This document shows positions 24,765 to 35,960 of a stretch of DNA of 64,000 nt, piece by piece. Origin of the DNA: Sipunculus nudus (taxonomy: Eukaryota > Annelida > Sipuncula > Golfingiida > Sipunculidae); contig CM049311.1 in assembly GCA_026874595.1 (NCBI GenBank), positions 73,842,953 through 73,906,952 on the forward strand, given 5' to 3'. Positions within the stretch are counted from its first letter, which is position 1; every line of letters starts with the position of its first letter. The notes beneath the pieces were generated by a model that had not been told where the DNA came from, made no database searches, and worked only from the letters and a program-made list of their open reading frames with translations. A program made the position numbers and the translations under genes.

Positions 24765-25655
24765 ACCACCACATACCTCAAACGCAGTTAACCAAAACAA
24801 GGTTGAAACCAACCTGGCGGCAATTTTCACGTTTACATTTTTAGAATGTCTATCATACGGGAGTGAGAAAGTAACAAATAAAAGTAACTTCTTGTAATAT
24901 AAATATAATATAAATATAATTATATAATAATTGATATGATAAATAAAGGCGTACCTGTGTTAACATGGTGGCATTCTAAATGACATTAGATACAAATCGA
25001 GTGCACTGGATGTTTGCGTGTCTCTATACATGCTAGTTTTAAGCAACACATGTAGGTCATTTCAAATCAACCGCGCATGTATCAGCAGTTGGCCTCACAG
25101 TATCACGTGATTTCATTAAGCACTGGACCCTTGTCAACCATGAAAACACTCGAATTTTTTTAGGTGTTTATATCGAGCTTCTTATGAACACCCGGGTGTT
25201 TATACTGCACAAGTTATAGGGGCAGATGATTCAATGAATAAACGGAAGGGCATTATAAGACTTATTAAAGATAAAATCCCCCATTAATTATTTAACTGCA
25301 AATATATATGGTCAAAATACTGACCCCTGACAATAATGCGTAAAATACGTGTATGTATATTAAGATTACTTTCTTTAGTTCATTTACACACATTTGAAAC
25401 TGTTACAACGTAGTGAAAAAAATTGTTGACACTTTTAAAGGGACATTTAAACATGTTGGTCAAAGCACGTCTTGTGTCTGTCAGCAGACACCAGTGTTTT
25501 CTGCATAAACACGGACTTTTTATACACGTGGGTATTCAAATGTAACACTGGTGTACTGTACAAAACATTAGACGTGTCATCATTTTATACACTGTACGGG
25601 ATTAGCTATGATAATTATTGTGTTATATGTTTAATTACGTTTTTGATTAATTAAT
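24765..25655. other. No recognised feature
   Basis: AT-rich spacer with no ORF or repeat that I can support. Confidence 0.35.
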
Positions 25656-26935
25656 ATATACTATTAAAAGGGTACGGTAGGTAGCGCCACCTGTCTGGTT
25701 GATGAGAAAACTTTCCAAAATGGATGTACATGCCAAATTGCAGACCAACACATTGAACCACTTCTGAGATATAATTTTTACTTTAAGCAAATGTACGGAT
25801 GGACGCCAAACGACAACAATTGCAGATGGCGCCATCAGTCTTGAATATGAGACTGAGGTATCCAAGATCTATGTACAAGCACAATTTCAGGCCAATGCGG
25901 CCAATAATTTCTGAGAAAAGCCATTAATATATACTGTAAAAACGATAAGGTAGGTTGTGCAACATTACTGTTTTTAGAAACACTGTCCAAGATAGATGTA
26001 CATGCCAAATTTCAGACCAATACATTGAACCACTCCTTAGATATGAGCAATATTCACCTGAAGCAAAAGTACGGATGGATACCACACAAAAACGATTGAA
26101 GATGGCGCCACCAGTTTTAAATTCAAGATGGAGGTTTCCCAGGTCCATAGTCATAAACAAATTTCAGCCCCATTCGTCCATTTGATTTTGAGTTATAATG
26201 CTAACAGTACTGACAAGTGGCAAAGATGGGATATTAAACGGCGCGAAAACAAGAAAATGACAGAAGATGGCGCCACCTGTTTTCTGCAGAAGACAACAGT
26301 ATCCGAAATCTTCGGTCAACCTGATTTTTGGACCAATCCATGCATCACTTACCGAGATATATATGATTATGTGTGATTTTCACCATATATGGCAATATTT
26401 AAGGTCAAAGCCACTCTCAATGGTTAGGTCATGACCCAATTTTAAATATCATTAATCCCATAACCCATATCTATATACAGCATAATATAATAGAAATCTG
26501 TCCATTAGTTTTTGACTTATAATCCTTACAGTACTGTCAAGTGGTAATGATGGGGATATTATAAGGCAAGAAAACAAGAAAAGGATAATTGGTGGCGCCA
26601 CTAGTTTCCGGTATATGACCACAATATTTAAGATATTCGGTTAACTTGATTTTTTTATCAATCCATGCAAGTTTTCTTGAGATATTTAAGAATGTGTGTG
26701 ATTTTTCCCAAAAATTGACTTATTCAAGGTCAAGGTTACTCTCCTACTAAAGGTCATGACCCCATATAAATAGGTTTCGTCCTCACACCCATATCTATGA
26801 CCATGTCAAGTTTGGTAGAGATCCTTAAAATATTTTTTTCTCGCCTGAAAGAAATCTCTGCAGCAGCGGAGAACGACGTTATGTAGCGGGAGACATACAC
26901 TAATGGTAAATTTGTCCAGTATAACGGTGTTGTTA
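25656..26935. repeat. Array with GATGGCGCCACC cores
   Basis: The motif (GG/GA)TGGCGCCA(C/T) occurs near 25685, 25828, 26105, 26270 and 26592. A ~330-350 bp unit is clearest between 26110-26430 and 26510-26790 (cagtactgacaagtgg / cagtactgtcaagtggtaat; accaatccatgcatcactt / atcaatccatgcaagtttt). The right end, agcgggagacatac, resembles the ends of the 5600-6050 element. Confidence 0.6.
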
Positions 26936-27059
26936 TTCCCAAAACGTATGAATTTACATTAAATAACCCTTATTTTTGCTTAATTATACATCTGTTAATT
27001 ATAATTTTTGTATAATTACTACAATATTTATTGTAAAAATTGTTAATTCAAGTTTTTAA

Positions 27060-27850
27060 AATACCCCGTAAAAACACCGTCTTATGACTATTTTATTAAT
27101 CCGAGCTTTCAAGGCGCACAGGATTCTTTTATTATTACAATAGTCGTTCCTCGACCCGGTCACTTTTGTAATAACGTTCACTAATGTAATCAATTTCGTT
27201 ACTGATATATAATTAATGACGTCAGAGTGGATTACAACGTTTGGAATACTATAATTCCCCAGCATTTTACACTTGAACACAAATATAAAACAATGGTGGC
27301 ATTTCAAGATGTACTATGAAGGAAATTATTTCTTCAGTGGTGAGATAAAAGTGGCGGCTGTTTTTTATTACAATAGTGACTGTTATTACAATAGTGGTTG
27401 CTCGACCCGGCCATAATTGTAATAACGTTCACTATTGTAATAAATTTTGTTATAGGTATAATTAGTAAGAGTAGATTATAACGTTTCGAATACTACAATC
27501 TGCAGTATTTTATACTTGAATACAAATATAAAACAATGGTGACATTTTAAGATGAACGATGATAGAAATTTTCTTCAGTGGTGAAATAAAAATGGTCGCT
27601 AGTTTTTATTACAATAGTGACCGTTATTACAATAGTGGTTTCTCGACACGGTCACAAATGAAATAAAGTTCACTAGTGTGGGGGTATTTTTGGGGAATGT
27701 CATATGTTTGGTAGAATCTCGACGAATCTGGGAAAAATTGCAAACACTATTGTAATAATTATAACAATAGTGACCGTTATGACAATAGTGGTTGGCAAAA
27801 ACTGGCCCTTACCAACCACTATTGTAATAATTATTACAATCGGCACTAGT
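27060..27850. repeat. Right arm of Foldback-like structure (inverted satellite)
   Basis: This is the reverse complement of the 21600-22765 array: ttattacaatagtgactgtt, tggtggcatttcaagatg and gtataattagtaag occur in mirrored order. The outer end mirrors the left arm, with ggggaatgtcatatgtttgg and ggttggcaaaaactggccct against its counterparts at 21670 and 21825. About 4.3 kb separate the arms. Confidence 0.75.
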
Positions 27851-27924
27851 AGCAGCATTAACTATGAAGTCATACCGTCACGAGTCCTACATAAGTGACA
27901 TCATACTCGATCTATTTTATTTTC

Positions 27925-28060
27925 ACACTAGCTGATAAACCCGTTAACCGGGCTGTTTATTGCGGTTTTGGGGAGGAAATTTCCTTCTGGGCTAGACCCA
28001 TCCTTTTCCTAAATCCTGGATCTGTCTCTGAGTAGCCTTTACCAATCCTCCTGACAGTTT
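27925..28060. repeat. Dispersed repeat, inverted partner of 24600-24730
   Basis: It starts ctagctgataaacccgttaa and is followed by a cytosine/thymine-rich segment. It immediately follows the right Foldback arm. Confidence 0.4.
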
Positions 28061-28130
28061 GGTGATATGACACTTCAACTGACACCTTTCGTCAGTTTGT
28101 AGACGGTACACATGTATAAGAGACTGAAAA

Positions 28131-28320
28131 TTCTGAATGATGTGTTTTGTAAGGACTAAATGATGTATTTAGGTGAGAAACCACTCAAAGTAAGAAATAA
28201 TGTGTTTTGTAGTGACTAAATGATGTATTTAAAGTGGGTAACCACTCAAAGTAAGGAATAATGCGTTTTGTTGGAGCTATAATTGATGTACTTAAAGTGA
28301 AAACCCTCTGAAAGTAATGA
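28131..28320. repeat. Three tandem ~62 bp repeats
   Basis: Consensus blocks aatgatgtgttttgta, gactaaatgatgtattta and aaaccactcaaagtaa recur three times with increasing divergence. Confidence 0.8.
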
Positions 28321-28985
28321 AACGGAGTTCAGTTAATGAAAATCTAGGAATGTCAAGGAAAAACCTCCTGGCCATACGCTTTTCCGGCGAAATTGAGCTA
28401 TTTCGCCTGGTGTGTGCAAATAACAAATAATTAAGCTTATGGAGCCAATATAGAGTATGTATCAACAATATCCATAACTAAGAAAGTATTTGTCCGTTAG
28501 ACATATTTTATATATTGATAATTCTGAGGATCTATTTTGCAGTGTAATGTCCGTGACGCGGTATTGTAAATATGAACAGAAACTTATGCACGTGCTTTCT
28601 TGGATAGTTTACGGGACACTACTGTTTCTAGATTTGTTGAAGATGTATATGATAGGTGATAGTGCAGAGACACTTGTTGTGGTCATTTCAACATCACCCA
28701 AAAAGAAGAATTGGGAGATAAACCATTATTGCATGCTGAAGAGCGAATTCTTGCCAAGATTTCGAGAGTCACATGTTTTTCACATTTACTGATCGTGCAA
28801 GTAGATCACTGACAGGGTCCAATGTCAGACAAAACATTCTTAAATCCTTCAGGGACTGCAGGCGTTATTCATATGCACAGTCGACCTAAATCCTCCGCTG
28901 GCATTCCGGTCTTTGCTGTTTCCGGTGGTAACCTCCACGCAAATTAGAAACCACGCAAAAATCACCAAAAACCATGTGTACATTA
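28321..28985. other. No recognised feature
   Basis: An open frame of about 100 codons at 28490-28792 has no ATG near its start and no motif; I treat it as chance. Confidence 0.3.
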
Positions 28986-30248
28986 TGTTACAGGTGCTCT
29001 TTTTATTGTGTGACACGGGCGTAACTCGTGTTGTGACACCCTCGCCGGGCGTTTGTTACATTCGCAGTTTAATCCGTACTGGTTGAACTCTCGTTGTCAT
29101 GCTAGCCTTGGGCTTTCTCGCCTGGTCGTGAGTCATGTGTTGACCCTGGTATGTAGAGGCACACACAGCGATTTCTTCTAGATGATTCCTGTAACGCGAG
29201 TTTACTGTGTTGTGTAAGATCTTTTAGACTGTTCGAGAAGTGGAAAATTCACGTCTTGGGGTGAAGAGTAAATAAAGGGGCTGTGTATGCGCGAGTGGAG
29301 AAAAATGCCAGGGAAAATATCTACCAATGTTCGTTACTCGGGCGTAACAGCGGGCAAAACCGCCTGCAAAAACATTGAGCAATTAGAAAAGGTTCTGATT
29401 TGACTACAAATAAAGCGGAAGCTCTTCCCTGTCGCATTTGATGAAAATTTTTTTCGATATTCACACTGTAACCGGCCGATGTGGGCATTTAAACCATGTG
29501 ACATGTTGATATGCATAAACAAGTGCCTAGGGCAGGCTGGCCCACACAAACGATATTGTGATTGGCGGAGCTGTCACGTGTTATTAGCAGAGGGCCAATA
29601 AGAGGTTCATAGTAAAAACTCACCCTATGTGACTTCATTCATGACTATTTTGGCGGGAAAATGTTCACTGACACCGTGTCACTTTCGATGTATATAATTT
29701 TCAGCTACGTTGACGGTGGCATTGTGAGTATATAAAGCAAATGACGCGGGCCCATTTACTGGAGAGAAGATTTTCAGCGGACGCAAAAGCGTTTGTCAGT
29801 TTCTGGGACCTTATCCGACGAGTGCGGCAAGTTTAGATTTTTGTCAGGTTTTCTCCTGGATTTTGTGCATTTGGACTTCAGTTTACTTTCTGGATTTTTA
29901 CAACAGCTTTACACTGGACTGTCATTCTCCGAGAGTATACATTTAAAGAACTTATCGTTGTGACGCTGGTGGTATCCAGGCACTGTGCACTTTGTGTATT
30001 TACTGTGTGAGTGTATTGATTTGTTGTTGTTTTATTGTATAATTGTATTGATTAAGTGTATTGTAATGTTAGGGTTGTTTTAAGAATAAATTATTTTTAT
30101 TTGTTAACAAAAAAACACTGACTTCTTTATTCATTCCCCCAGACATTTCACGCTGCCTAGTGTTACAGAATCTGATTTCTGTTTATCTCCATTACAAAAT
30201 TTGTGTTCATCACGCATACGTGATCTGTTTATATTAGGTTCCATAACA
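28986..30248 (+). mobile_element. Solo LTR D, long form (1.26 kb)
   Basis: It begins TGTTACAGGTGCTC and ends TAGGTTCCATAACA, with a 4 bp target duplication atta on both sides. It is closest to the LTR of copy C: both share tgtgtgacacgggcgtaact and cagcggacgcaaaagcg. It carries about 460 bp (29312-29772) that other LTRs lack. AATAAA near 30086 is the likely poly(A) signal. Confidence 0.85.
29312..29772 (+). promoter_or_regulatory. Extra LTR segment with promoter-like motifs
   Basis: The other LTRs run ccagcggac without a break, but here ccag and cagcggac are separated by about 460 bp. The segment contains ATTGG (29561), CACGTG (29575-29580), CCAAT (29595) and a TATA-like TATAAA (29731-29736). 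It may be an insertion with a 3 bp CAG duplication or an alternative U3. Function is inference. Confidence 0.4.
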
Positions 30249-30639
30249 ATTAAAATTTATTGCTTCTCATAAAATTCAAAATAACCTTTTGACTGTGGTA
30301 TAGCACACTGCCATACGGAACACGATTTCAGATACCATTGAGGACAAGAGTGGACCAACTTTCTTTTTATAAGTATTTGATTCACTACGCTTCTGCCTTT
30401 TGAAATCAAGTCATATTTTTAACTAGCGAAACTGATTTCAAAAGGCCGAAGTGTATAGTGACTATTATTTGCAATGATCACTTTGAATATGAAAAAAAAA
30501 ACCATAAACAAAGATAAAATACTTTGTATTGATTAAAATCGGCACTGTTGATTATTACTTCTCTCTTCTAGTAACTGCTGCCACGTGAATATTGATTACT
30601 CATATATTGCTTGAGGTACTGATACACCCTCCCGCCAGA
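30249..30639. other. No recognised feature
   Basis: AT-rich, no ORF. Confidence 0.35.
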
Positions 30640-30970
30640 GGTCGTTTCTACTCGAAATAAATCTCTTCTGTTTAGGCTCTGTGGGACGGCCGTAACTACT
30701 TGTCTCAGCTGTTAAACTTCAGAAACAAAATTTTGTTACATTTCATGGAAACACCTGTTTACATTTCACATGCACATGCCTACAAAATATTACTAATTTC
30801 GTAAATTCTTTACCACAAACACATCCGTGTAATTGTAATTTGCCGTGAAACAATTCTTATCAATTACACTTCTCCTCGTATGTGTGTGTGTGTGGGTGTG
30901 TGTGTGTGTGTATCCTGCTGGCGTTTTAGAAGCCCTTTTACATTGTGGGGGTATATTCTTGTGAGTCCGA
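30640..30970. repeat. Dispersed repeat, inverted partner of 20170-20515, with (GT)n
   Basis: See 20170-20515. A GT microsatellite at 30880-30912 expands one position of the repeat that is not repetitive in the partner copy. Confidence 0.6.
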
Positions 30971-32161
30971 ACCTGCGCAGTGTTTTATTGGTATACTTTG
31001 TCAATTGGTGTTGAACAATTACCAATTAACATTTATCGCACCCCGTTTTGAATTCACAATGTGACAGATCAAGGGTTGACCCTTGTATTGGATATCGACA
31101 TTGTGGTTAGGGCCGTTTCAGCACTTGGCGACAGGCTTGCTGTGTGGGCGTTCTTGAATTTGCCTGGCACGAAATAACGCAGACAGTCACAGAATAATCG
31201 ACCTGATTGTCAGATGAAAGACACGTCTTTGACCCACCCGGAATCATGTAAAGTAGTACTAATATGTGCATGTACTGGTGTTGATCAGGCAATCAAGCTT
31301 GTCAAAAAGTACTCGAATTAACCCACTGTCTGGACGGGTGTCAACTTTCACCCCAAATCTTTACAAGCGGAAAAAAAATCAATAAATTTCTCCAAATTTA
31401 CCACAAGATTTAGGCATAAATGTCTTTACAGTTTTACCAGGCATTTCATGCATGTGCTCTTGTGGTTGGAAGGATATAGGTGCCGACACCTCGAGGACCG
31501 CATATGTTAAGGTTTCTATTTTTATATACTGAAATATTTGGATATTCCAGTTTTAATAAACATTTAAAAATAACATAATATTGAAATTGCTTTGTAAGAC
31601 GTAATAAAAGTTTCATCTCGGAGCGAAAACAAATCTTAGTAAACGTTTCACTTCTCTGACAAAATACGAATAATACGTATTGTCACTGCCATTACCATAA
31701 CTTAGTGCCTCAAATAAATATAAAGTAATACAATGATTTATTCTTGAAGCAAAATGCCATGAGATCCCCATTTCGATGGAACACAACAATCGTGATTTGT
31801 TGACATCTTCCCCTGACTACGTGCCTTTACATGTTTTCAGTAACCTCTCATGTTGTCAGTAAGTCCAGTGATACAATCATTTGAGGCCGTAAAAACCCAA
31901 CATGACAGAAACCCATTTTTGTAGGTTCGATTTTATTGGATAAACGACAAATCCTATATTTCCTTCAATCGTACCAGAGTATATTGTCTTGGGGAAAATT
32001 CACACATAGGAAGAATTTAAGGTGTATTTAAGTCTTCCAATATATCTTTATTGCAGTAATTGAAAACATACAAACATGCTCGCTGTAACAGAAAACAACT
32101 TAAGTTGCAATGAAATTTTTGGGTGAAATATGGCTTTGGTGTTTTGACTCGGTGTTCATAT
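30971..32161. other. No recognised feature
   Basis: Spacer without supported ORF or repeat; the flank ends ttcatat just before the TRIM. Confidence 0.35.
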
Positions 32162-32184
32162 TGTTACGGGGTGACATAAAAGCG

Positions 32185-32264
32185 GACCGAACTGTCTCGC
32201 TAGCGAAGCGGTTGGTACGCCGGACTTGTGCGCCACCGACATGGGTTCGAATCCCGGATCGGCC
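32185..32264 (+). ncRNA. tRNA-like module (A box and B box) in TRIM 5' LTR
   Basis: TAGCGAAGCGGTTGG at 32201-32215 fits a Pol III A box, and GGTTCGAATCC at 32244-32254 is a perfect B box, 43 bp apart as in a tRNA. The 3' part atcccggatcggcca resembles a T-arm and acceptor end, and cttgtgc resembles a Thr(TGT)-type anticodon loop. Anticodon and acceptor stems pair poorly, so this is tRNA-derived, not a tRNA gene. Transcription is inference. Confidence 0.6.
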
Positions 32265-32318
32265 AAATGTTTTCCATTGAGTATTTGTCTTCGTAACAAA
32301 ATGGGGGCTCGTCGAACC

Positions 32319-32509
32319 TGTATTGTTAGGGTTGTTTTAAAAACAAATTATAGTTATTTGTTAAAAACCACTGACTTCTTTATTCATTCCCCTAGACATT
32401 TCACGCTGCCTAGTGTTACAGAATCTCCATTACAAAATTTGTGTTCATCACGCATACGTGATCTGTTTATATTAGGTTCCGTAACTATATATATATATAT
32501 ATATATATA
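32319..32509 (+). mobile_element. Gypsy LTR 3' fragment plus (TA)n inside TRIM copy 1
   Basis: tgtattgttagggttgtttt to taggttccgtaac equals the last ~170 bp of the LTRs and is followed by a TA tract to 32509. Its 5' break lies directly after the TRIM PBS, without an LTR start, so it is not a normal integration. Confidence 0.7.
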
Positions 32510-32715
32510 GTTAAAGCTCCTCAAAGTGTATCTCCTTGGATAATTAGTCTTGTTCAGATAGCAGAACGCTCTTAAAGGGGGGGGGGTGTTATGGGTTGAC
32601 ATAAAAGCGGGCCGAGCTGTCTCGCTAGTGAAGCTTGCTTTGCTAGCGAAGCGGTTGATACGCCGGACTTGTGCGCCAAAAATATGGGTTCGAAACCTTC
32701 TTTGTCTTCGTAACA

Positions 32716-33800
32716 ATATATATCTGTCCGGCAGTGTTTTACACTGATTCGAAAGGCGGTCGTATCGAGGCGTTCCCAGTCTATATATCCGCAGCCATAT
32801 GTTCATACAGGGCACAAAATTAATGCTGGTCCACCGGTTTCATCGGGCAGGTTAAAGGGAGGTCCGGTAAAAGTTACCCCCCCCCCCCCCCCATCCGTAT
32901 TTATTTTAACAGGGTCTGATCCAGAACGGATTTTCTCAGGAATCAGGTTTTTTTTTGTTGTGCATGTAAAAGAAAGATCTCGTCATCTCGTCATAAGCGA
33001 CTCTTCATGAATTTAGACAATACACAGATTTGACTGTGATTACACTTTTCTTCAATCAATGTTTATAAAAATTGCCCAAGAGTGCCAGCTTGGCACTCGG
33101 CTGATTTAGAATCACAATCGTCTGGAGAACATAATTAAATCATAAAAAAAATTTTCTACCAAAAAGCACGGTCAGGGTTGATTTTTTTTGTGTCTGGCAA
33201 CACTCCTACAGATAATCATGCCAAAAAAATAGAAAGCGGTTGATTTTGTACACAAAAGATACCTTGTTGTTCCCCCCCCCCCCCATATTGCTTTCAAGAG
33301 CATTAGGGAGAAAATCCAAAAGTGGATATATACAATAAGAATCCTTATTTCAATCATTGGTTTATTTTAATCATGGACCATTAAAACTGTAAGAAACAGA
33401 TAAGACCCATTTAAAAAAAAAGTAATCAGGTTCAGAAAAAAAAATGGTGACAAGATGACACAAGGATCATATATATAATGATGTTCCTCTTTACTGATGG
33501 GATAAAGTATATTGTAGAAATGCTGGGTCAATAAAAATGTTTCATGAAAATCATCTCTGAAAAAAATATTCAATCATTAACTGGAAGAAATGAACAAGAT
33601 GATTGGCCTAGTTAACACAACCAAAGAACTGAAGACAAGCCATCAAGCTTATGGCCATGAAAACATGACTCATTTACTTTTCCAGTGAATTGATGGTCAT
33701 ATATAGGAGTCACGATGAATGCCTTTCGTTTCAAACAGTTTGCTTCCGGCACTTTTTCAATGAAACATACAATAGTTGTGTTTTACTTGTTCCAAAATGT
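32716..33800. other. No gene recognised; homopolymer tracts
   Basis: C runs at 32877-32892 and 33276-33288. ORFs on the minus strand are low-complexity. Confidence 0.4.
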
Positions 33801-35200
33801 GCTTTGAAACTGAGACAGACGGTGTCAAAAATCTCTCTTTGCCGCAGAGCTTGATATAAGTCTATAGTATAGTCCTGCACTTTATCAAATTTGCATTTTT
33901 TTATTCCCTCCCTGACCTTAAAAAAGTCAAGGTCATCATGTTTTGTGTCTTTCTAAAATGTAAATCGAATAAACTTGCCAGGGATAGGTCATTTGTATTT
34001 TTATTCTAAGTATCACAAATGTAACAACCAAAAATTTTAAACCTACCCCAACTTTGCTCTACAAATGGCCCCTGCACCGGATTGTCACCAGTACATTTAC
34101 TTCCCCGTGTCAATAGGCGCAAATGTCCAACAGAAAGCATATGGCACACCAATTTAATTCCCAGATCCCTTTTTTTAAATAATACAAACTGCTATATTTT
34201 TATACCTTACTTGATATAGAAAACTTTATGTAAATGAAAAGTGTTTCAGCAATGAGAGATTTAAATATTTTTCATAGTTGCACTTGTTAGCCCCTCTGTG
34301 ACCTCGTAAAATGTCTTAAAAGCAAAATTGATGTACTGTTTAATTGTATGTCTTTTATAGTTCTTCTCTCAATATTTCAATAGTTTTATACAAAAGGGTT
34401 ACCCCTACTTTAATATGCTTTACCCCGTTGGTGCAATATATTTGTTTTAGGTTGGGCATATAAAGATGGTGATACACACAAATAGCTACCACCGATGCAA
34501 TGCTATCACATATTTTAAAACTTTAGGGGTGTATACCTTGCCATATATCACAGTGGGGATTATTCCCCTCGGATGGTACCGACCAACCCATCTGGCTCAT
34601 GGACTAATAAGATTTTGACATGTTTTCATAATTTTGACCTTGAACTTTGACCTTTATTAATAAAATACATAAGACTTCCAGATATCGTTCCGATATATAA
34701 TATATGTAAGCTACAAAGTGGTTCCTGCAAAACTGTGGCTTTTGGATGGAATATTTTAGAAGCAAGAAGCAGTAAGCAGTCGGAATTGAGGACAAATAAC
34801 AAACAGACAGACATACTGACAAACTGACAGTGGTATGAGACAAGATGATGAAGGAGATCCGGAGGAAGAAAATGAGCCATAGTTTGTGAAGGTAGAAACA
34901 ATATTTACAAAGTTAAGATGAATATAAAATTTTTACTTTTTTGGACGACCACTGGCTTGCCCTTTAGCCTATATTATTAATTCACCAAAAACGATAGGCT
35001 TCAACGACATTTGGTTTACCATCACCTCTGTAAGTTTCAAAGCGGTTGCTACAAAACTGTCGCCTGTAGAGTCGTGACAAACACAAACAGACATACGCAA
35101 CTGACCAACATGCTAGCCGAAATCAAAGATTTCTGGCAAGCAGTAAAACAAACAGAAAGTCACAGATTATAAATTTAAAGGCAAATGGAGTGAAAATGTC
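33801..35200. repeat. Old degenerate array related to the 48-49.7 kb repeats
   Basis: On the minus strand it contains caaagtttgtcagtatgtct-like text (gacagacatactgacaaa near 34808), gcttactgcttcttgcttct and caaggtcaaa, as in the array at 48120-49720. Units are too diverged for a reliable period. Confidence 0.4.
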
Positions 35201-35279
35201 TGTTGCTTTGTGCCATTGCTAGTTCTTTAAATAATGAGATTAAATTTAACTCAAAGTCGGGACAAGCGTACCGGAGGCC

Positions 35280-35455
35280 ATCATTGAAGTCGTTAGATGT
35301 CTGTTAAGGGGGTTATTTTTATTTTTGATCGGAAAAAAATCTCAATTGTCCTGAATAGCGGGATGTCCGCCCAAGAGTGGTCCTTAATAACGTAGTAAAA
35401 GTAGTTTGGTCGTCCCGAAGACTCTCCGTTACACGGGGTGTCCTCCCATATATAT
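35280..35455. repeat. Possible end of a second pogo/Tigger-like element
   Basis: tgtcctgaatagcgggatgt, ggtccttaataacg and acacggggtgtcctccca look like degenerate internal repeats of a TIR. The edge meets TATATATA at 35451, compatible with a TA target. No transposase of this type is present. Confidence 0.3.
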
Positions 35456-35467
35456 ATATATTTTGTT

Positions 35468-35839
35468 TGTTACGGAACCTAATATAAACAGATCACGTAT
35501 GCGTGATGAAGACAAATTTTGTAATGGAGATAAAAAAATCTGATTCTGTAACACTAGGCAGCGTGAAATGTCTAGGGGAATGAATAAAAAAAAGTCAGTG
35601 GTTTTTTGTTAACAAATAACTATAATTTGTTTTCAAAACAACCCTAACAATACAATTTACTAAATCAATACAACTATACAGTAAAACAGCGTTATAGCAA
35701 CAAGTCAATACAAACACACAGAAAGATAATGGTACAGTACCTCGATACCAACACCATCACAACGATAAGTCCCTTGAATGTAAACTCTCGGAGAATGACA
35801 GTCCAGTGGAAAGTTCTTGCAACAACACAGAAAGTAACA
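35468..35839 (-). mobile_element. 3' LTR of gypsy copy C, U3-deleted
   Basis: On the minus strand the LTR starts TGTTAC right after the PPT, but the next bases, TTTCTG, align to a position about 900 bp into LTR D (tttactttctgg). U3 and promoter are therefore deleted between short TTAC repeats. The end is intact (TAGGTTCCGTAACA). AATAAA-like signals are weak. Confidence 0.75.
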
Positions 35840-35851
35840 CTCCCCCTCCTG
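35840..35851 (-). other. Polypurine tract
   Basis: CAGGAGGGGGAG on the minus strand sits directly before the LTR start TGTTAC, the expected plus-strand priming site. Confidence 0.75.
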
Positions 35852-35960
35852 TAAGAAAAAAGAAAGTTTCTCGGATTCGCGATCACAATCACTAAAATTT
35901 TACAACATCCCCAAAATCTTTCCATTTACAACATTACATAAACATCCTGTTTGCAACATT

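Larger units (their letters stand above)
32162..32715 (+). mobile_element. TRIM copy 1 (tRNA-module LTRs) with an embedded gypsy LTR fragment
   Basis: The 5' LTR 32162-32298 begins TGTTACGGGGTGACATAAAA and ends TCTTCGTAACA. The PBS follows (AAATGGGGGCTCGTCGAACC, 32299-32318). The 3' LTR is 32587-32715, preceded by a polypurine run (AAAGG then nine or more G). The target duplication is atat on both sides. Between the PBS and the tail, 168 bp of the end of the gypsy LTR (32319-32486) and a (TA)n tract have been inserted. After that the internal sequence resumes (ccttggataattagtcttgt). There is no coding capacity; it must rely on another element's proteins. Confidence 0.8.

Noticed and set aside
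28131-28320. CRISPR-like array
   Set aside because: Three adjacent ~62 bp tandem copies without spacers in a eukaryotic genome; an ordinary minisatellite.
32201-32264. Functional tRNA-Thr gene
   Set aside because: A and B boxes fit, but anticodon and acceptor stems do not pair and the sequence recurs as part of an LTR.
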